Of a stretch of 64,000 nucleotides of DNA, positions 50,522 through 58,464 are shown piece by piece. Each line of letters starts with the position of its first letter. The first letter of the stretch is position 1. The DNA is from JACDAN01 sp963721345 (lineage in GTDB: Bacteria > Actinomycetota > Thermoleophilia > Gaiellales > Gaiellaceae). The stretch is taken from NCBI GenBank assembly GCA_963721345.1, contig CAVRIT010000001.1, forward strand, positions 1,550,001-1,614,000, read 5' to 3'. The notes below the pieces were generated by a model. The model saw nothing but the letters and a program-made list of their open reading frames with translations, was not told the origin of the DNA and did not search any database. The position numbers and the translations under genes are program-made.

Positions 50522-51348
50522 GTCGCGCCACCGATCAGCGCAAGTCGTACCACCAGCGCTACAAGGAGGACGTCGACCGCCGCGGGAAGCCGTTCTACCC
50601 GTATGTGATGTTCCACGACACGGTGATGAGCCTCGTTGTCGTCACCGTGATCACCGCCCTCGCCTGCATCTGGTACCTGACGGCGGAGAACGTCGGCGAG
50701 GGTGCGTCGAAGCCCGGCTGGCTCGGTGTTCTCTACGAGGACAAGGCCGACCCGGGGACGACCAGCTTCACGCCGCGGCCGGACTGGTACTTCTACTTCC
50801 TCTTCTACCTCCTGCGGATCTTCAAGTGGCCCGACACGGTGGTTCTCGGCACCGTCGGGATCCCCACGATCCTGCTGGTGATCGCGCTCGTCCTGCCGTT
50901 CCTCGACCGCCGGATGGAGCGGCGCCCGCTGCGGCGCCCGGTGGCGATGATCACGATGATCGTCACCGCGATCTCGATGGGCGTCCTCACCTACAAGGGC
51001 GCGACGGCCGAAGAGGGCGGCGCCGGCGACGTCGACCTCTGGATGGAGAAGTTCAACCTGCCCGAACAGGCACGCGAAGGGGCTGAGATCTTCGCGGTTT
51101 CCGGCTGCCTCAACTGCCACGTCTACGACGCCGTAGGCACCTCGGTGGGACCGGAGCTCACGGAGGAGGGGACGAAGGGCCGGGGCATCGCGTGGCAGGT
51201 CCGCCATCTCGAGAACCCCGCCGCGGTGACGCCGGGATCCACCATGCCGCCGTTCGAGCAGCTCGGGCGGGAGAACCTCCGCAAGCTCGCGATCTTCCTC
51301 GAAGCCTCCAAGGGCGAGGCCGGCGGGACCGAGTCCGAAGGCGAATAA
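50518..51348 (+). CDS. qcrC: Cytochrome b C-terminal helices fused to cytochrome c (QcrC type)
   Basis: 276 residues from a TTG in a TTGA overlap with qcrB, preceded by GGAGG. N-terminal KSYHQRYKEDVDRRGKPFYP and three helices (SLVVVTVITALACIWYL; RPDWYFYFLFYLLRIFKW; GIPTILLVIALVLPFL) correspond to subunit IV. The C-terminal domain is a cytochrome c with CLNCH near residue 197 and Met in STMPPFEQL. This is the Bacillus QcrC architecture. Confidence 0.94.
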   Translation: MSRATDQRKSYHQRYKEDVDRRGKPFYPYVMFHDTVMSLVVVTVITALACIWYLTAENVGEGASKPGWLGVLYEDKADPGTTSFTPRPDWYFYFLFYLLRIFKWPDTVVLGTVGIPTILLVIALVLPFLDRRMERRPLRRPVAMITMIVTAISMGVLTYKGATAEEGGAGDVDLWMEKFNLPEQAREGAEIFAVSGCLNCHVYDAVGTSVGPELTEEGTKGRGIAWQVRHLENPAAVTPGSTMPPFEQLGRENLRKLAIFLEASKGEAGGTESEGE

Positions 51349-51349
51349 C

Positions 51350-52033
51350 GTGAGCATCGAGAGCGGGACGCTGACGCGGACCGAGGTGCGCTCGATGTTC
51401 GACCGGCTCGCGCCGGTGTACGACCCGATGAACGTCGTGATGACCGCCGGGCTGGACGGGCGGTGGCGCCGCCTCACGGCCCAGGCGGTGGTCGAGCCCG
51501 GAGCACGCGTGCTGGACGTCTGCTGCGGCACCGGCGACCTTGCGCTCGCCGCCCACGCCGAGGGCGGACGGGTCACGGGCCTCGACTTCTCGGAGCCGAT
51601 GCTCGAGCGCGCGCGCCGGAAGTCCTCGGAGGTCGAGTGGGTGCGCGGCGACCTGCTGGAGCTTCCCTTCGAGGACGCGAGCTTCGACGCCGTCACGGTG
51701 GGATTCGGGGTCCGCCACGTCGAGGAGCTCGGTGCGGCGCTGCGCGAGCTCCGGCGCGTGCTGAGGAGCGGCGGGCGGCTGGCCGTGCTCGATCTCGTCC
51801 GGCCGCGCGGGGCGTTGGCGCTCTTCTACCGGGTCTGGTTCGACGCACTGATCCCGCTCGCCGGCCGGTTGCTCCCGGGCGGCGCGGCGTACACGTATCT
51901 GCCCGCGAGCGTGCGGCGATTTCCGGGTCCGCGGGAGCTCGAGGCCGAGCTCCGCGCCGCCGGCTTCGACCCGGTTGCGCACCGCCTGCTCGCCGGGAGC
52001 ATCGTCGTCCTGCTCGTCGGGGAGGCGGCGTGA
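51350..52033 (+). CDS. menG: Demethylmenaquinone methyltransferase (UbiE/MenG)
   Basis: SAM-dependent C-methylation, the last step of menaquinone synthesis. 227 residues from GTG 51350, one base after the qcrC stop. VRSMFDRLAPVYDPMNVVMT, motif I RVLDVCCGTGDLALAA, VGFGVRHVEELGAALRE and YTYLPASVRRFPGPRELEA are diagnostic. It is coupled to the polyprenyl synthase gene by GTGA. Confidence 0.93.
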   Translation: MSIESGTLTRTEVRSMFDRLAPVYDPMNVVMTAGLDGRWRRLTAQAVVEPGARVLDVCCGTGDLALAAHAEGGRVTGLDFSEPMLERARRKSSEVEWVRGDLLELPFEDASFDAVTVGFGVRHVEELGAALRELRRVLRSGGRLAVLDLVRPRGALALFYRVWFDALIPLAGRLLPGGAAYTYLPASVRRFPGPRELEAELRAAGFDPVAHRLLAGSIVVLLVGEAA

Positions 52034-52935
52034 GGACGCTCGCCGCAGTTCAGGCCGCGCCCGGCCTCGACGCGTATCTCGACGAGGTCGAGGGACGTCT
52101 GCGCGCGACGGTCGAGAGCCATCCCGGGACCGCTGCGGAAGCGGGCGCCGAAGCTCTCGCTGCGGGAGGGAAGCGCCTCAGGCCGCTGCTCGTCTTCCTC
52201 TCGGCCCCGGACGAGCCGCCGGTCGCCGCGGGCGTTGCGGTCGAGCTCGTCCACATGGCGAGCCTCGTCCACGACGACCTGATCGACCGGGCGGCGCTCC
52301 GGCGGGGCCACGCCACTGCCTGGCGGACGCACGGCGCGGTCGCCGCGCGAGCCACAGGCGACTACCTCTTCGGCCGCGCCTTCTCGGAGCTCGCGGGGTC
52401 AGGCGACGCCGCCGGGGTGGAGATCCTCGCCGGGACGGCTCTCGCCCTGGTGCGTGGTGAAGCGATGCAGCACGCGCAGGCTCACCGGCCGGAGACGACC
52501 GTGGAGGAGTACCTGGAGCGCTGCTCGCTCAAGACGGCGGACCTCTTTCGCGCCTCCTGCCTCCTCGCGACGCACGACGAGCGCCTCGGCCGCTTCGGGC
52601 ACGCCCTGGGCCTCGCTTTCCAGATCACGGACGACATCCTCGACTGCACGGGCTCGACGATCGAGACGGGCAAGGTCGCGGGCAACGACCTACGCGAGGG
52701 AACGCCGACGCTCCCATTGCTCCTCGCGGCGCGGGAGGATCAGGTCGTTCGCGACGCGCTGGCCGGCGGCACTCTCGACGGCGCGCTCGTACGAGTCGCG
52801 GCCACGGGCGCGCTCGACGCAGCGCGGGACGTGGCGCTGCGCTATGCCGCCGAGGCCCGGTCCCACCTGGAGGCAGGCCACTACCGCCCCGAGCTGGAGG
52901 CGCTGACGCACATCGTCGTCGAGCGCCGCGCGTGA
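52030..52935 (+). CDS. Polyprenyl diphosphate synthase
   Basis: Builds the isoprenoid chain, probably for menaquinone. 301 residues from GTG 52030. Substrate motifs are GGKRLRPLLVFL, first Asp-rich HMASLVHDDLIDRAALRRG and second FQITDDILDCTG. The first motif is the short DDxxD form. The product length cannot be read with certainty; the setting between menG and a UbiA gene suggests a heptaprenyl- or octaprenyl-type chain. Confidence 0.92.
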   Translation: MRTLAAVQAAPGLDAYLDEVEGRLRATVESHPGTAAEAGAEALAAGGKRLRPLLVFLSAPDEPPVAAGVAVELVHMASLVHDDLIDRAALRRGHATAWRTHGAVAARATGDYLFGRAFSELAGSGDAAGVEILAGTALALVRGEAMQHAQAHRPETTVEEYLERCSLKTADLFRASCLLATHDERLGRFGHALGLAFQITDDILDCTGSTIETGKVAGNDLREGTPTLPLLLAAREDQVVRDALAGGTLDGALVRVAATGALDAARDVALRYAAEARSHLEAGHYRPELEALTHIVVERRA

Positions 52936-52963
52936 GCACTCCGGCTCGTTATCGTCCAGGCTG

Positions 52964-53449
52964 ATGGGGCTGCTACCCGAGCCGATCGAGGCACTTCTGG
53001 AAACGGCGCTCGTGAGCGAGTTGACCGTGATCGACTCCAAGGGACAGCCTGTGACCCATCCGCTGATCCCGCTCTACGACGGCGAGGTGATCTACCTCAC
53101 GTCCAGCATCCTCTTCTCGAAGAAGCTCGAGCACATCAAGGCGAACCCCAAGGTGTCGCTCTCGATCAGCGACCCCGCAGCGGTGACGATGGACCGCTTC
53201 GCGCGCGCCACGATCCAGGGCGACGCGACGGTCGACGACTCCGACCTCCACGCCGGCTGGGAGCGCGTGCTGCCGCTCTGGCGCGCGAAGGAGCCGGCGA
53301 TCGACTTCTTCCTCGGCAAGCGCGTCGCGCTGCCGCTCTTCTTCGAGCGCGCCGTGATCGAGGTGCGGCCGCGCAAGGCGTTTCTCTGGGAGGAGGGACG
53401 GACCGACCGCCCGCCGCAGGTGTTCGACGTCGTCCCGGCTCTCGCATGA
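52964..53449 (+). CDS. PPOX-class flavin/F420-binding protein
   Basis: 161-residue split beta-barrel protein of the pyridoxamine 5'-phosphate oxidase superfamily. ALVSELTVIDSKGQPVTHPL, IYLTSSILFSKKLEHIKANP and RFARATIQGDATVDD fit. Binds FMN, F420 or heme-like cofactors in relatives. TATCGT lies 8 nt before the ATG, suggesting a new leaderless unit that continues into the PPOX-UbiA gene by ATGA overlap. Confidence 0.82.
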   Translation: MGLLPEPIEALLETALVSELTVIDSKGQPVTHPLIPLYDGEVIYLTSSILFSKKLEHIKANPKVSLSISDPAAVTMDRFARATIQGDATVDDSDLHAGWERVLPLWRAKEPAIDFFLGKRVALPLFFERAVIEVRPRKAFLWEEGRTDRPPQVFDVVPALA

Positions 53450-54816
53450 AGCCCTCGCAGGAGCTGATGGGCAGCCTCGAGGAGCGCTTCGCGCACGCCG
53501 TGATCGCGTTCGTCGGCGACGACGGGTACCCGTTGTCGGTTGCGAGCGAGTTCAAGGTCGACGCCGAGCGCGGCGTGATCGTCCTCCAGGACGCCGCGGG
53601 GGAGGCGCAGCCGCCGGAAAACGAGCGCGTCAACGTCGTCTTCAGCCACATCCGCCCGCAGCCGGGGATCGGCTACGACGAGCGGCGCTACGTCTCGCTG
53701 TGGGGGCCGCTGCGCCGCACGGGCGACGGCCTCGAACTGACGGCCGAGCGCGAGCTGCACTGGGACGAGGAGGAGATGACCTTCTTCGAGCTGTCGGAGC
53801 GCGGCGTGCCGCAGGCGCACCGGTACCTGCAGCAGGTCTCCGAGGAGACGGGTCGCGAGGTGCGCCCCAAGCTCGCGTTCGGCTGGCTGTTCCTGCGCGC
53901 GACGCGGCTGCCGTTCCTGACCGCGACCTTCGTGCCCGTGCTGCTCGGGATCGCGATCGCTGCCTGGACGAACGGCTTCAGCTGGTGGCTCGCGCTCCTG
54001 ACGCTCGTCGGTGCCGCGTGCATCCACCTCGGGCTCAACGTCGCGAACGACGTCTTCGACACGACGAGCGGGGCCGACGCGGCGAACGTCAACCCGACGC
54101 AGTTCAGCGGCGGGTCCCGCGTCGTGCACTACGGGCTGATGTCGCTGCGCGGCATCACGCTGCTCTCCGCGGGCTTCTACGCCGTCGGGATTGCGATCGG
54201 CGTCTACCTCGCGGCGACCCGTGGCTGGGATCTCCTCTGGCTCGGGATCGCCGGCGCGCTCCTCAGCGTCTTCTACACCGCGCCGCCGCTCAAGCTGGTC
54301 CACCGCGGCCTCGGCGAGATCGACGTCTTCCTCGGCTTCGGCGCGATCATGACCCTCGGCGCGTACTTCGTCCAGGCGCAGGAGTACGGCCTCGAGCCGC
54401 TCCTCGCGTCGATCCCCGTCGGGATCCTGGTCGCGCTGATCCTCTACGTGAACGAGGTTCCGGACCGCCCCGCGGACGCAGCGGTGGGGAAGCGAACACT
54501 GCCCGTGCGCTTCTCGAAGGACGCGATCGTCAAGGGCTACGCGGCGGCGGTGATCCTGACCTTCGCGTCGATCGTGGTGTTCGCCGTAGGAGGCTGGATC
54601 GTCCGGCCGGCGATCATCGCGGTCGCCGCAGCCCCGCTCGCCCTCCCGGTCTACCGCGCGCTGCGGGACCACTACGAGGAGCCGTACACGTTGATGCCCG
54701 CGATGGCGAAGAACGTCCAGCTCCACCTCGCCACCGGCGTCCTGCTGATCATCGGGTACCTGATCGCCATCACCGCGGACGCGGCCTGGGAAGACCCGCC
54801 GTCCTTCCTCACCTGA
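53446..54816 (+). CDS. Fusion of a PPOX-like domain with a UbiA-family prenyltransferase (MenA-like)
   Basis: 456 residues. Residues 1-145 form a soluble PPOX-like beta-barrel (FAHAVIAFVGDDGYPLSVAS ... YDERRYVSLWGPLRRTGDGL). From about 150 there are eight or nine membrane helices of the UbiA superfamily with Asp-rich motifs NVANDVFDTTSGADAAN and NEVPDRPADAAVGKRTLPVR. The second resembles MenA (1,4-dihydroxy-2-naphthoate prenyltransferase), which fits menG and the polyprenyl synthase next door. The covalent PPOX domain is unusual and no stop or start lies at the junction. Confidence 0.85.
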   Translation: MKPSQELMGSLEERFAHAVIAFVGDDGYPLSVASEFKVDAERGVIVLQDAAGEAQPPENERVNVVFSHIRPQPGIGYDERRYVSLWGPLRRTGDGLELTAERELHWDEEEMTFFELSERGVPQAHRYLQQVSEETGREVRPKLAFGWLFLRATRLPFLTATFVPVLLGIAIAAWTNGFSWWLALLTLVGAACIHLGLNVANDVFDTTSGADAANVNPTQFSGGSRVVHYGLMSLRGITLLSAGFYAVGIAIGVYLAATRGWDLLWLGIAGALLSVFYTAPPLKLVHRGLGEIDVFLGFGAIMTLGAYFVQAQEYGLEPLLASIPVGILVALILYVNEVPDRPADAAVGKRTLPVRFSKDAIVKGYAAAVILTFASIVVFAVGGWIVRPAIIAVAAAPLALPVYRALRDHYEEPYTLMPAMAKNVQLHLATGVLLIIGYLIAITADAAWEDPPSFLT

Positions 54817-55829
54817 CGCAGGCGACGATCCCCTGGGACTGGTACCGCGACCCCGCGGTGCTGGAGCGGGAGCACGACGCGATCTTCGCGAGCTCCTGGC
54901 AGTACGTCGGGGTGCTGGGGGAAGACAACGTCGTTCCCGGCTGGGCCGGGCGGGTGCCGGTCGTCGTCGTGCGCGCCGAGGACGGGAAGGAGCGCGCGTT
55001 CGTCAACGTCTGCCGCCACCGCGGGTCGGTCGTCGTGGAAGACGCCGGGGCCCGGAAGACGCTTCAGTGCCCCTACCACGCGTGGACGTACAGCCTCGAC
55101 GGGTCGCTCCGTTCGGCGCCGCGGTCCGAGCGGGAAGGCGTGGATCTCTCGGACGTGTCGCTCGAGCCGGTGCGGCTCGACGCCTGGGGCCCGTTCCGGT
55201 TCGTGAACCTCGACGGGGACGCACCGCCGTTGGCCGAGTTGCTCGGCGAGATCCCGGAGCGGCTCGCCGCCGCCGGGCTCGACGTCGACCAGCTCGTCTT
55301 TCACCACCGAGCGGACTGGGAGGTTGCGGCGAACTGGAAGATCGCGTGCGAGAACTTCCTCGAGTGCTACCACTGCGCCGTCGCGCACCCGGGCTTCTCG
55401 GCGACGGTGGACGTCTCGCCCGACGGCTACGAGCTGGACGCGGGCGAGTGGCGGTGGAGCCAGTTCGGCCAGCTGCGGAGCCGCGGTGACGCCGAGCTTC
55501 CGGTCGGCCAGTTCCACTTCCTCTGGCCGAACACCGGGATCAACGTCTTCCCCGGCCGGCCGAACCTCTCGATCGGCCCGATGCTGCCTCTGGCCCCCGA
55601 CCGGACGCGCCGGATCCTGGACTACTTCTTCGCGTCCGACGCCACCCAGGAGTGGATCGCGGAGTTCAGCGCGTTCGACGACGAGGTGGGGCGGGAGGAC
55701 GCGCGCCTCGTAGAGCTCGTGCAGCGCGGGGCGGGGTCGGGCGCGATCGCGGAGGGACGCCTCCTCCCGCAGAGCGAGCAGCTCGTCGCAGGCTTCCAGG
55801 CCCGCGTGCGCGAAGCGCTCTCCGGCTAG
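54813..55829 (+). CDS. Rieske-type aromatic-ring/quaternary-ammonium oxygenase alpha subunit, CTG start
   Basis: 338 residues. Rieske cluster CRHRGS...CPYHAW; mononuclear iron site in CENFLECYHCAVAHPGFS. The conserved N-terminal block is TIPWDWYRDPAVLEREHDAI. The only codon that can open it is CTG 54813, which overlaps the UbiA stop as CTGA; the next GTG is inside conserved sequence. Family members attack aromatic acids, choline or carnitine; the substrate is unknown here. Shares CTAG (55826-55829) with the stop of the convergent ABC gene. Confidence 0.85.
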   Translation: MTQATIPWDWYRDPAVLEREHDAIFASSWQYVGVLGEDNVVPGWAGRVPVVVVRAEDGKERAFVNVCRHRGSVVVEDAGARKTLQCPYHAWTYSLDGSLRSAPRSEREGVDLSDVSLEPVRLDAWGPFRFVNLDGDAPPLAELLGEIPERLAAAGLDVDQLVFHHRADWEVAANWKIACENFLECYHCAVAHPGFSATVDVSPDGYELDAGEWRWSQFGQLRSRGDAELPVGQFHFLWPNTGINVFPGRPNLSIGPMLPLAPDRTRRILDYFFASDATQEWIAEFSAFDDEVGREDARLVELVQRGAGSGAIAEGRLLPQSEQLVAGFQARVREALSG

Positions 55830-56596
55830 CCGCCGCCGGCGGCTTCGGCGCTCCGCAGCCCGCGCAAGGCAAACACCGAGAACAGGAACACCAGCGCGAT
55901 CGCCGCGCCGAAGGCGTACGTCACGTGCTCCGGCGCGCCGGCGATCAGGCTGCGCCCAGCCTCGAGGAACAGGGTCACGGGGTTGAGCCGGGCGATGAAC
56001 TCCAGCCACTCGGCGAGCAGCTCGATCGGCACGAAGACCGGTGCGAAGAAGAGGCTGAGGAAGATCGGCAGCTGCATCAGCGGCGCCGCCTGGAGCGTTC
56101 GCAGCCGCATTGCGACGCCGGCGGACCACATCAGCCCGCAGAGGTTCGCCAGCAATGCGAGGGCGTAGAGCCCGAACAGGTCGACCCCGTTCCCGCCGAC
56201 CTCCATCCCCGCGAGCAGCGCGACGACCGTCAGCACCCCCGCGGTCACCGACCAGCGGCCGAGCGCGCCGATCGCGTAGCCGAGCAGGATTCCGCGCCGG
56301 TCGGGCGCGGCGATCATCAGCCTCCGCGCGAAGCCGGTCTCGAAGTCGCGGACGATCCCGAATCCCGTGAAGACCCCGGCGAACGCAGCCGACTGGATCA
56401 GGACGAACACGAACTGGAAGGCCGTGTAGCCGACGGGGAACTGGAAGCCGGGCAGGTCGTTGATGCGCGACAGCCCGCCGGCGAACGCCACGAAGAAGAA
56501 CATCGGAAACGCGAGCCCGGGGAGGAGCAGCGACGGCGTCGTGAAGTTGTTGTGCACCATCCGCCACCCGACGGCGAGAGCGACCGACAGTGTCAC
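55826..56596 (-). CDS. ABC-2 type transporter permease
   Basis: 256 residues from GTG 56596, in a GTGA overlap with the preceding permease. Six helices; VGWRMVHNNFTTPSLLLPGL at the N-terminus, IVRDFETGFARRLMIAAPDR in the coupling region and the ABC-2 signature area (FIARLNPVTLFLEAGRSLIA). Second permease of a DrrAB-like exporter. Confidence 0.88.
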   Translation of the reverse strand: MTLSVALAVGWRMVHNNFTTPSLLLPGLAFPMFFFVAFAGGLSRINDLPGFQFPVGYTAFQFVFVLIQSAAFAGVFTGFGIVRDFETGFARRLMIAAPDRRGILLGYAIGALGRWSVTAGVLTVVALLAGMEVGGNGVDLFGLYALALLANLCGLMWSAGVAMRLRTLQAAPLMQLPIFLSLFFAPVFVPIELLAEWLEFIARLNPVTLFLEAGRSLIAGAPEHVTYAFGAAIALVFLFSVFALRGLRSAEAAGGG

Positions 56597-57324
56597 GTCC
56601 GCGCCATCCGTCCGCGCAGCGCCAGCGACGAGAGGGAGAGCCCGACGATCGAGAGGCCGATCGCGATCGAGAAGCCCAGCACGAGCGCCTGTGCGTCCCA
56701 GCCGGAGATCACGAGGCTCCGGATCGCCTCGATCAGGTAGGACACCGGGTTCAGGGACGCCGCCACGCGGAACCAGTCGGTCTCGATCAGGTTGCGCGGC
56801 AGGTTCATCGACGAGATGAACAGGAAGACGAAGAACACCGGGAAGAGGCTGTGGACCGCCTCGGTCGACCCCGTCCAGAGCGCGGCGAGAGCGCCGAACG
56901 ACCCGAAGGCGAGCACGATCAGGATCGAGAGGGCGAAGATCACGAGCGCGCCGAGGACGCCCGTCTCGAGGCGCACGCCGACCGCAAGGCCGATCGCGAG
57001 GTACCAGATCGCCTGGAGGAATCCCATCGCGACGACCCCGCCGAGGTGTCCCACGAGCAGCGCGGCACTCTGCATCGGCGTCAGCGACAGGCGGTTGAGG
57101 AAGCCCGTCTGGATGTCGCGGGCGAGGTCGACTCCCGAGTTGACCGTCGCGAACAGCGACCCCTGGATGAACGGGAAGGCCAGGAAGAAGGCGAGGAACG
57201 ACGTGGTCGGGAACCCAGGCAGGCTGGTGGCCGCGTCCAGGCCGCCCGAGTTCACCGCCATGAGGGCGAGCGGGAAGATGAGCGGTGTGATCCAGTTCGC
57301 AGGCTGGCGCGCGGTGCGGATCAC
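56593..57324 (-). CDS. ABC-2 type transporter permease
   Basis: First permease of the exporter, 243 residues from GTG 57324 (VIRTARQPANWITPLIFPLA). The family N-terminus seems to extend about 11 residues upstream (VFHLARRS), where no standard start codon exists, so the true start is unclear. VDLARDIQTGFLNRLSLTPM is the coupling motif and LNPVSYLIEAIRSLVISGWD the C-terminal signature. Two different permeases imply a heterodimeric channel. Confidence 0.87.
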   Translation of the reverse strand: MIRTARQPANWITPLIFPLALMAVNSGGLDAATSLPGFPTTSFLAFFLAFPFIQGSLFATVNSGVDLARDIQTGFLNRLSLTPMQSAALLVGHLGGVVAMGFLQAIWYLAIGLAVGVRLETGVLGALVIFALSILIVLAFGSFGALAALWTGSTEAVHSLFPVFFVFLFISSMNLPRNLIETDWFRVAASLNPVSYLIEAIRSLVISGWDAQALVLGFSIAIGLSIVGLSLSSLALRGRMART

Positions 57325-57356
57325 CGACCGCCTGGCGAGGTGGAAGACCTGCGCCC

Positions 57357-58316
57357 CTACTCCGGTTCGGACGGTTCCTCCGATCCCTCGAGCGATCGTC
57401 CGGTCTTCGCGAGGAAGACGTCGTCCAGCGTCGGCGCGTGGAGGTGCAGGTCGGCGACGCGAATGTGGGCCGAGTCCAGCGCCCGGACGACGTCGGTGAG
57501 ATCACCCCGCCCGTCGAGCCTGACCGCCGCCCCTGTCGTGGACGGCTGAAGCTCGCCGAACTGCGCGAGCACCTGCTCCACGGCGCCGGCCTCCGTCCCG
57601 TTCGCGGGGAGCGCCTCGAGCGTCGGGCGGCCGATCTCGGCCTTGAGGCTGGCAGGCGTGCCCTCGGCGACGATTCGCCCGTGGTCGATGATCCCCACGC
57701 GGTCGGCGAGCAGGTCGGCCTCCTCGAGGTACTGCGTCGTGAGGAAGACGGTGACGCCCTCGTCCCGTTTGAGCCGCACCACCTCGTCCCAGAGGGCGCT
57801 GCGGCTCTGCGGGTCGAGGCCGGTCGTCGGCTCGTCGAGGAAGAGGATGCGGGGATGGTGGGCCAGCGCGAGCGCCAGGTCGAGCCGGCGCTTCATGCCG
57901 CCCGAGTAGCCGCCGATCTTCCGGTCCGCCGCCAGCCGTAGGCCAACCCGTTCGAGCAGCTCGTCGGTTCGCGGCACGCGCTCCCGGCGCCGCACGCCGT
58001 GAAGCGCGAGCTGGAGCTTCAAGTGCTCCCGTCCAGTCAGCAACGGGTCGAGCGCGGCCTCCTGCAGCGCCGCGCCGATCGTCCTGCGGACCGCCGGCCC
58101 CTCCTTCACGACATCGTGGCCGCCGACCCGGGCGGTGCCGGCGGTGGGCGGCAGCAGCGTCGTCAGCATGTGGACGGTCGTGGACTTCCCGGCGCCGTTC
58201 GGGCCGAGGAAGCCGTAGATCTCTCCAGGTGCGACGTCGAGATCGATGCCCGCTACGGCGTGGATCCCACCCTTGAACTCGCGGACGAGGCCGCGGACTT
58301 CGATCGCCTGGTCCAC
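57357..58316 (-). CDS. ABC transporter ATP-binding protein (DrrA-like)
   Basis: 319 residues from GTG 58316. Walker A FLGPNGAGKSTT, signature YSGGMKRRLDLALAL, Walker B ILFLDEPTTGLD and the H-loop Thr-Gln variant LTTQYLEEAD are complete. The C-terminal extension is typical of daunorubicin-resistance type exporters. TAGGGT ends 6 nt before the start, so the three-gene operon is probably leaderless. Cargo unknown: lipid, antibiotic or glycan. Confidence 0.93.
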   Translation of the reverse strand: MDQAIEVRGLVREFKGGIHAVAGIDLDVAPGEIYGFLGPNGAGKSTTVHMLTTLLPPTAGTARVGGHDVVKEGPAVRRTIGAALQEAALDPLLTGREHLKLQLALHGVRRRERVPRTDELLERVGLRLAADRKIGGYSGGMKRRLDLALALAHHPRILFLDEPTTGLDPQSRSALWDEVVRLKRDEGVTVFLTTQYLEEADLLADRVGIIDHGRIVAEGTPASLKAEIGRPTLEALPANGTEAGAVEQVLAQFGELQPSTTGAAVRLDGRGDLTDVVRALDSAHIRVADLHLHAPTLDDVFLAKTGRSLEGSEEPSEPE

Positions 58317-58322
58317 GCGTTC

Positions 58323-58328
58323 ACCCTA
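58323..58328 (-). promoter_or_regulatory. Leaderless -10 of the ABC exporter operon
   Basis: TAGGGT on the minus strand ends 6 nt before GTG 58316. No ribosome site is present. Confidence 0.45.
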
Positions 58329-58341
58329 CCCACCGCCGCCT

Positions 58342-58403
58342 TGGGGTCAGGTCTTGCGCTGCCACTCCGCGGCGGTCATGCGTCAACGCAAGACCTGACC
58401 CCA
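58342..58403. repeat. 62-bp element with perfect 17-bp inverted ends
   Basis: TGGGGTCAGGTCTTGCG (58342-58358) and CGCAAGACCTGACCCCA (58387-58403) are exact inverted copies around a 28-nt loop. From memory, GGGGTCAGGTCTTGC-type hairpins are common as REP-like elements linked to REP-associated tyrosine transposases; no such transposase is in the window. It lies between divergent promoters of the ABC operon and the glycosidase gene. Confidence 0.8.
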
Positions 58404-58446
58404 CCGGCCCGGCTGTACGGATCGTGTAAAGCCTCCCCGGTTTGGG

Positions 58447-58452
58447 TAGCCT
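58447..58452 (+). promoter_or_regulatory. -10 candidate for the phosphodiester glycosidase gene
   Basis: TAGCCT ends 12 nt before GTG 58465, with no ribosome site between. Same hexamer as before xdhB and E1 alpha. Confidence 0.4.
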
Positions 58453-58464
58453 GACTCGCGGGTC

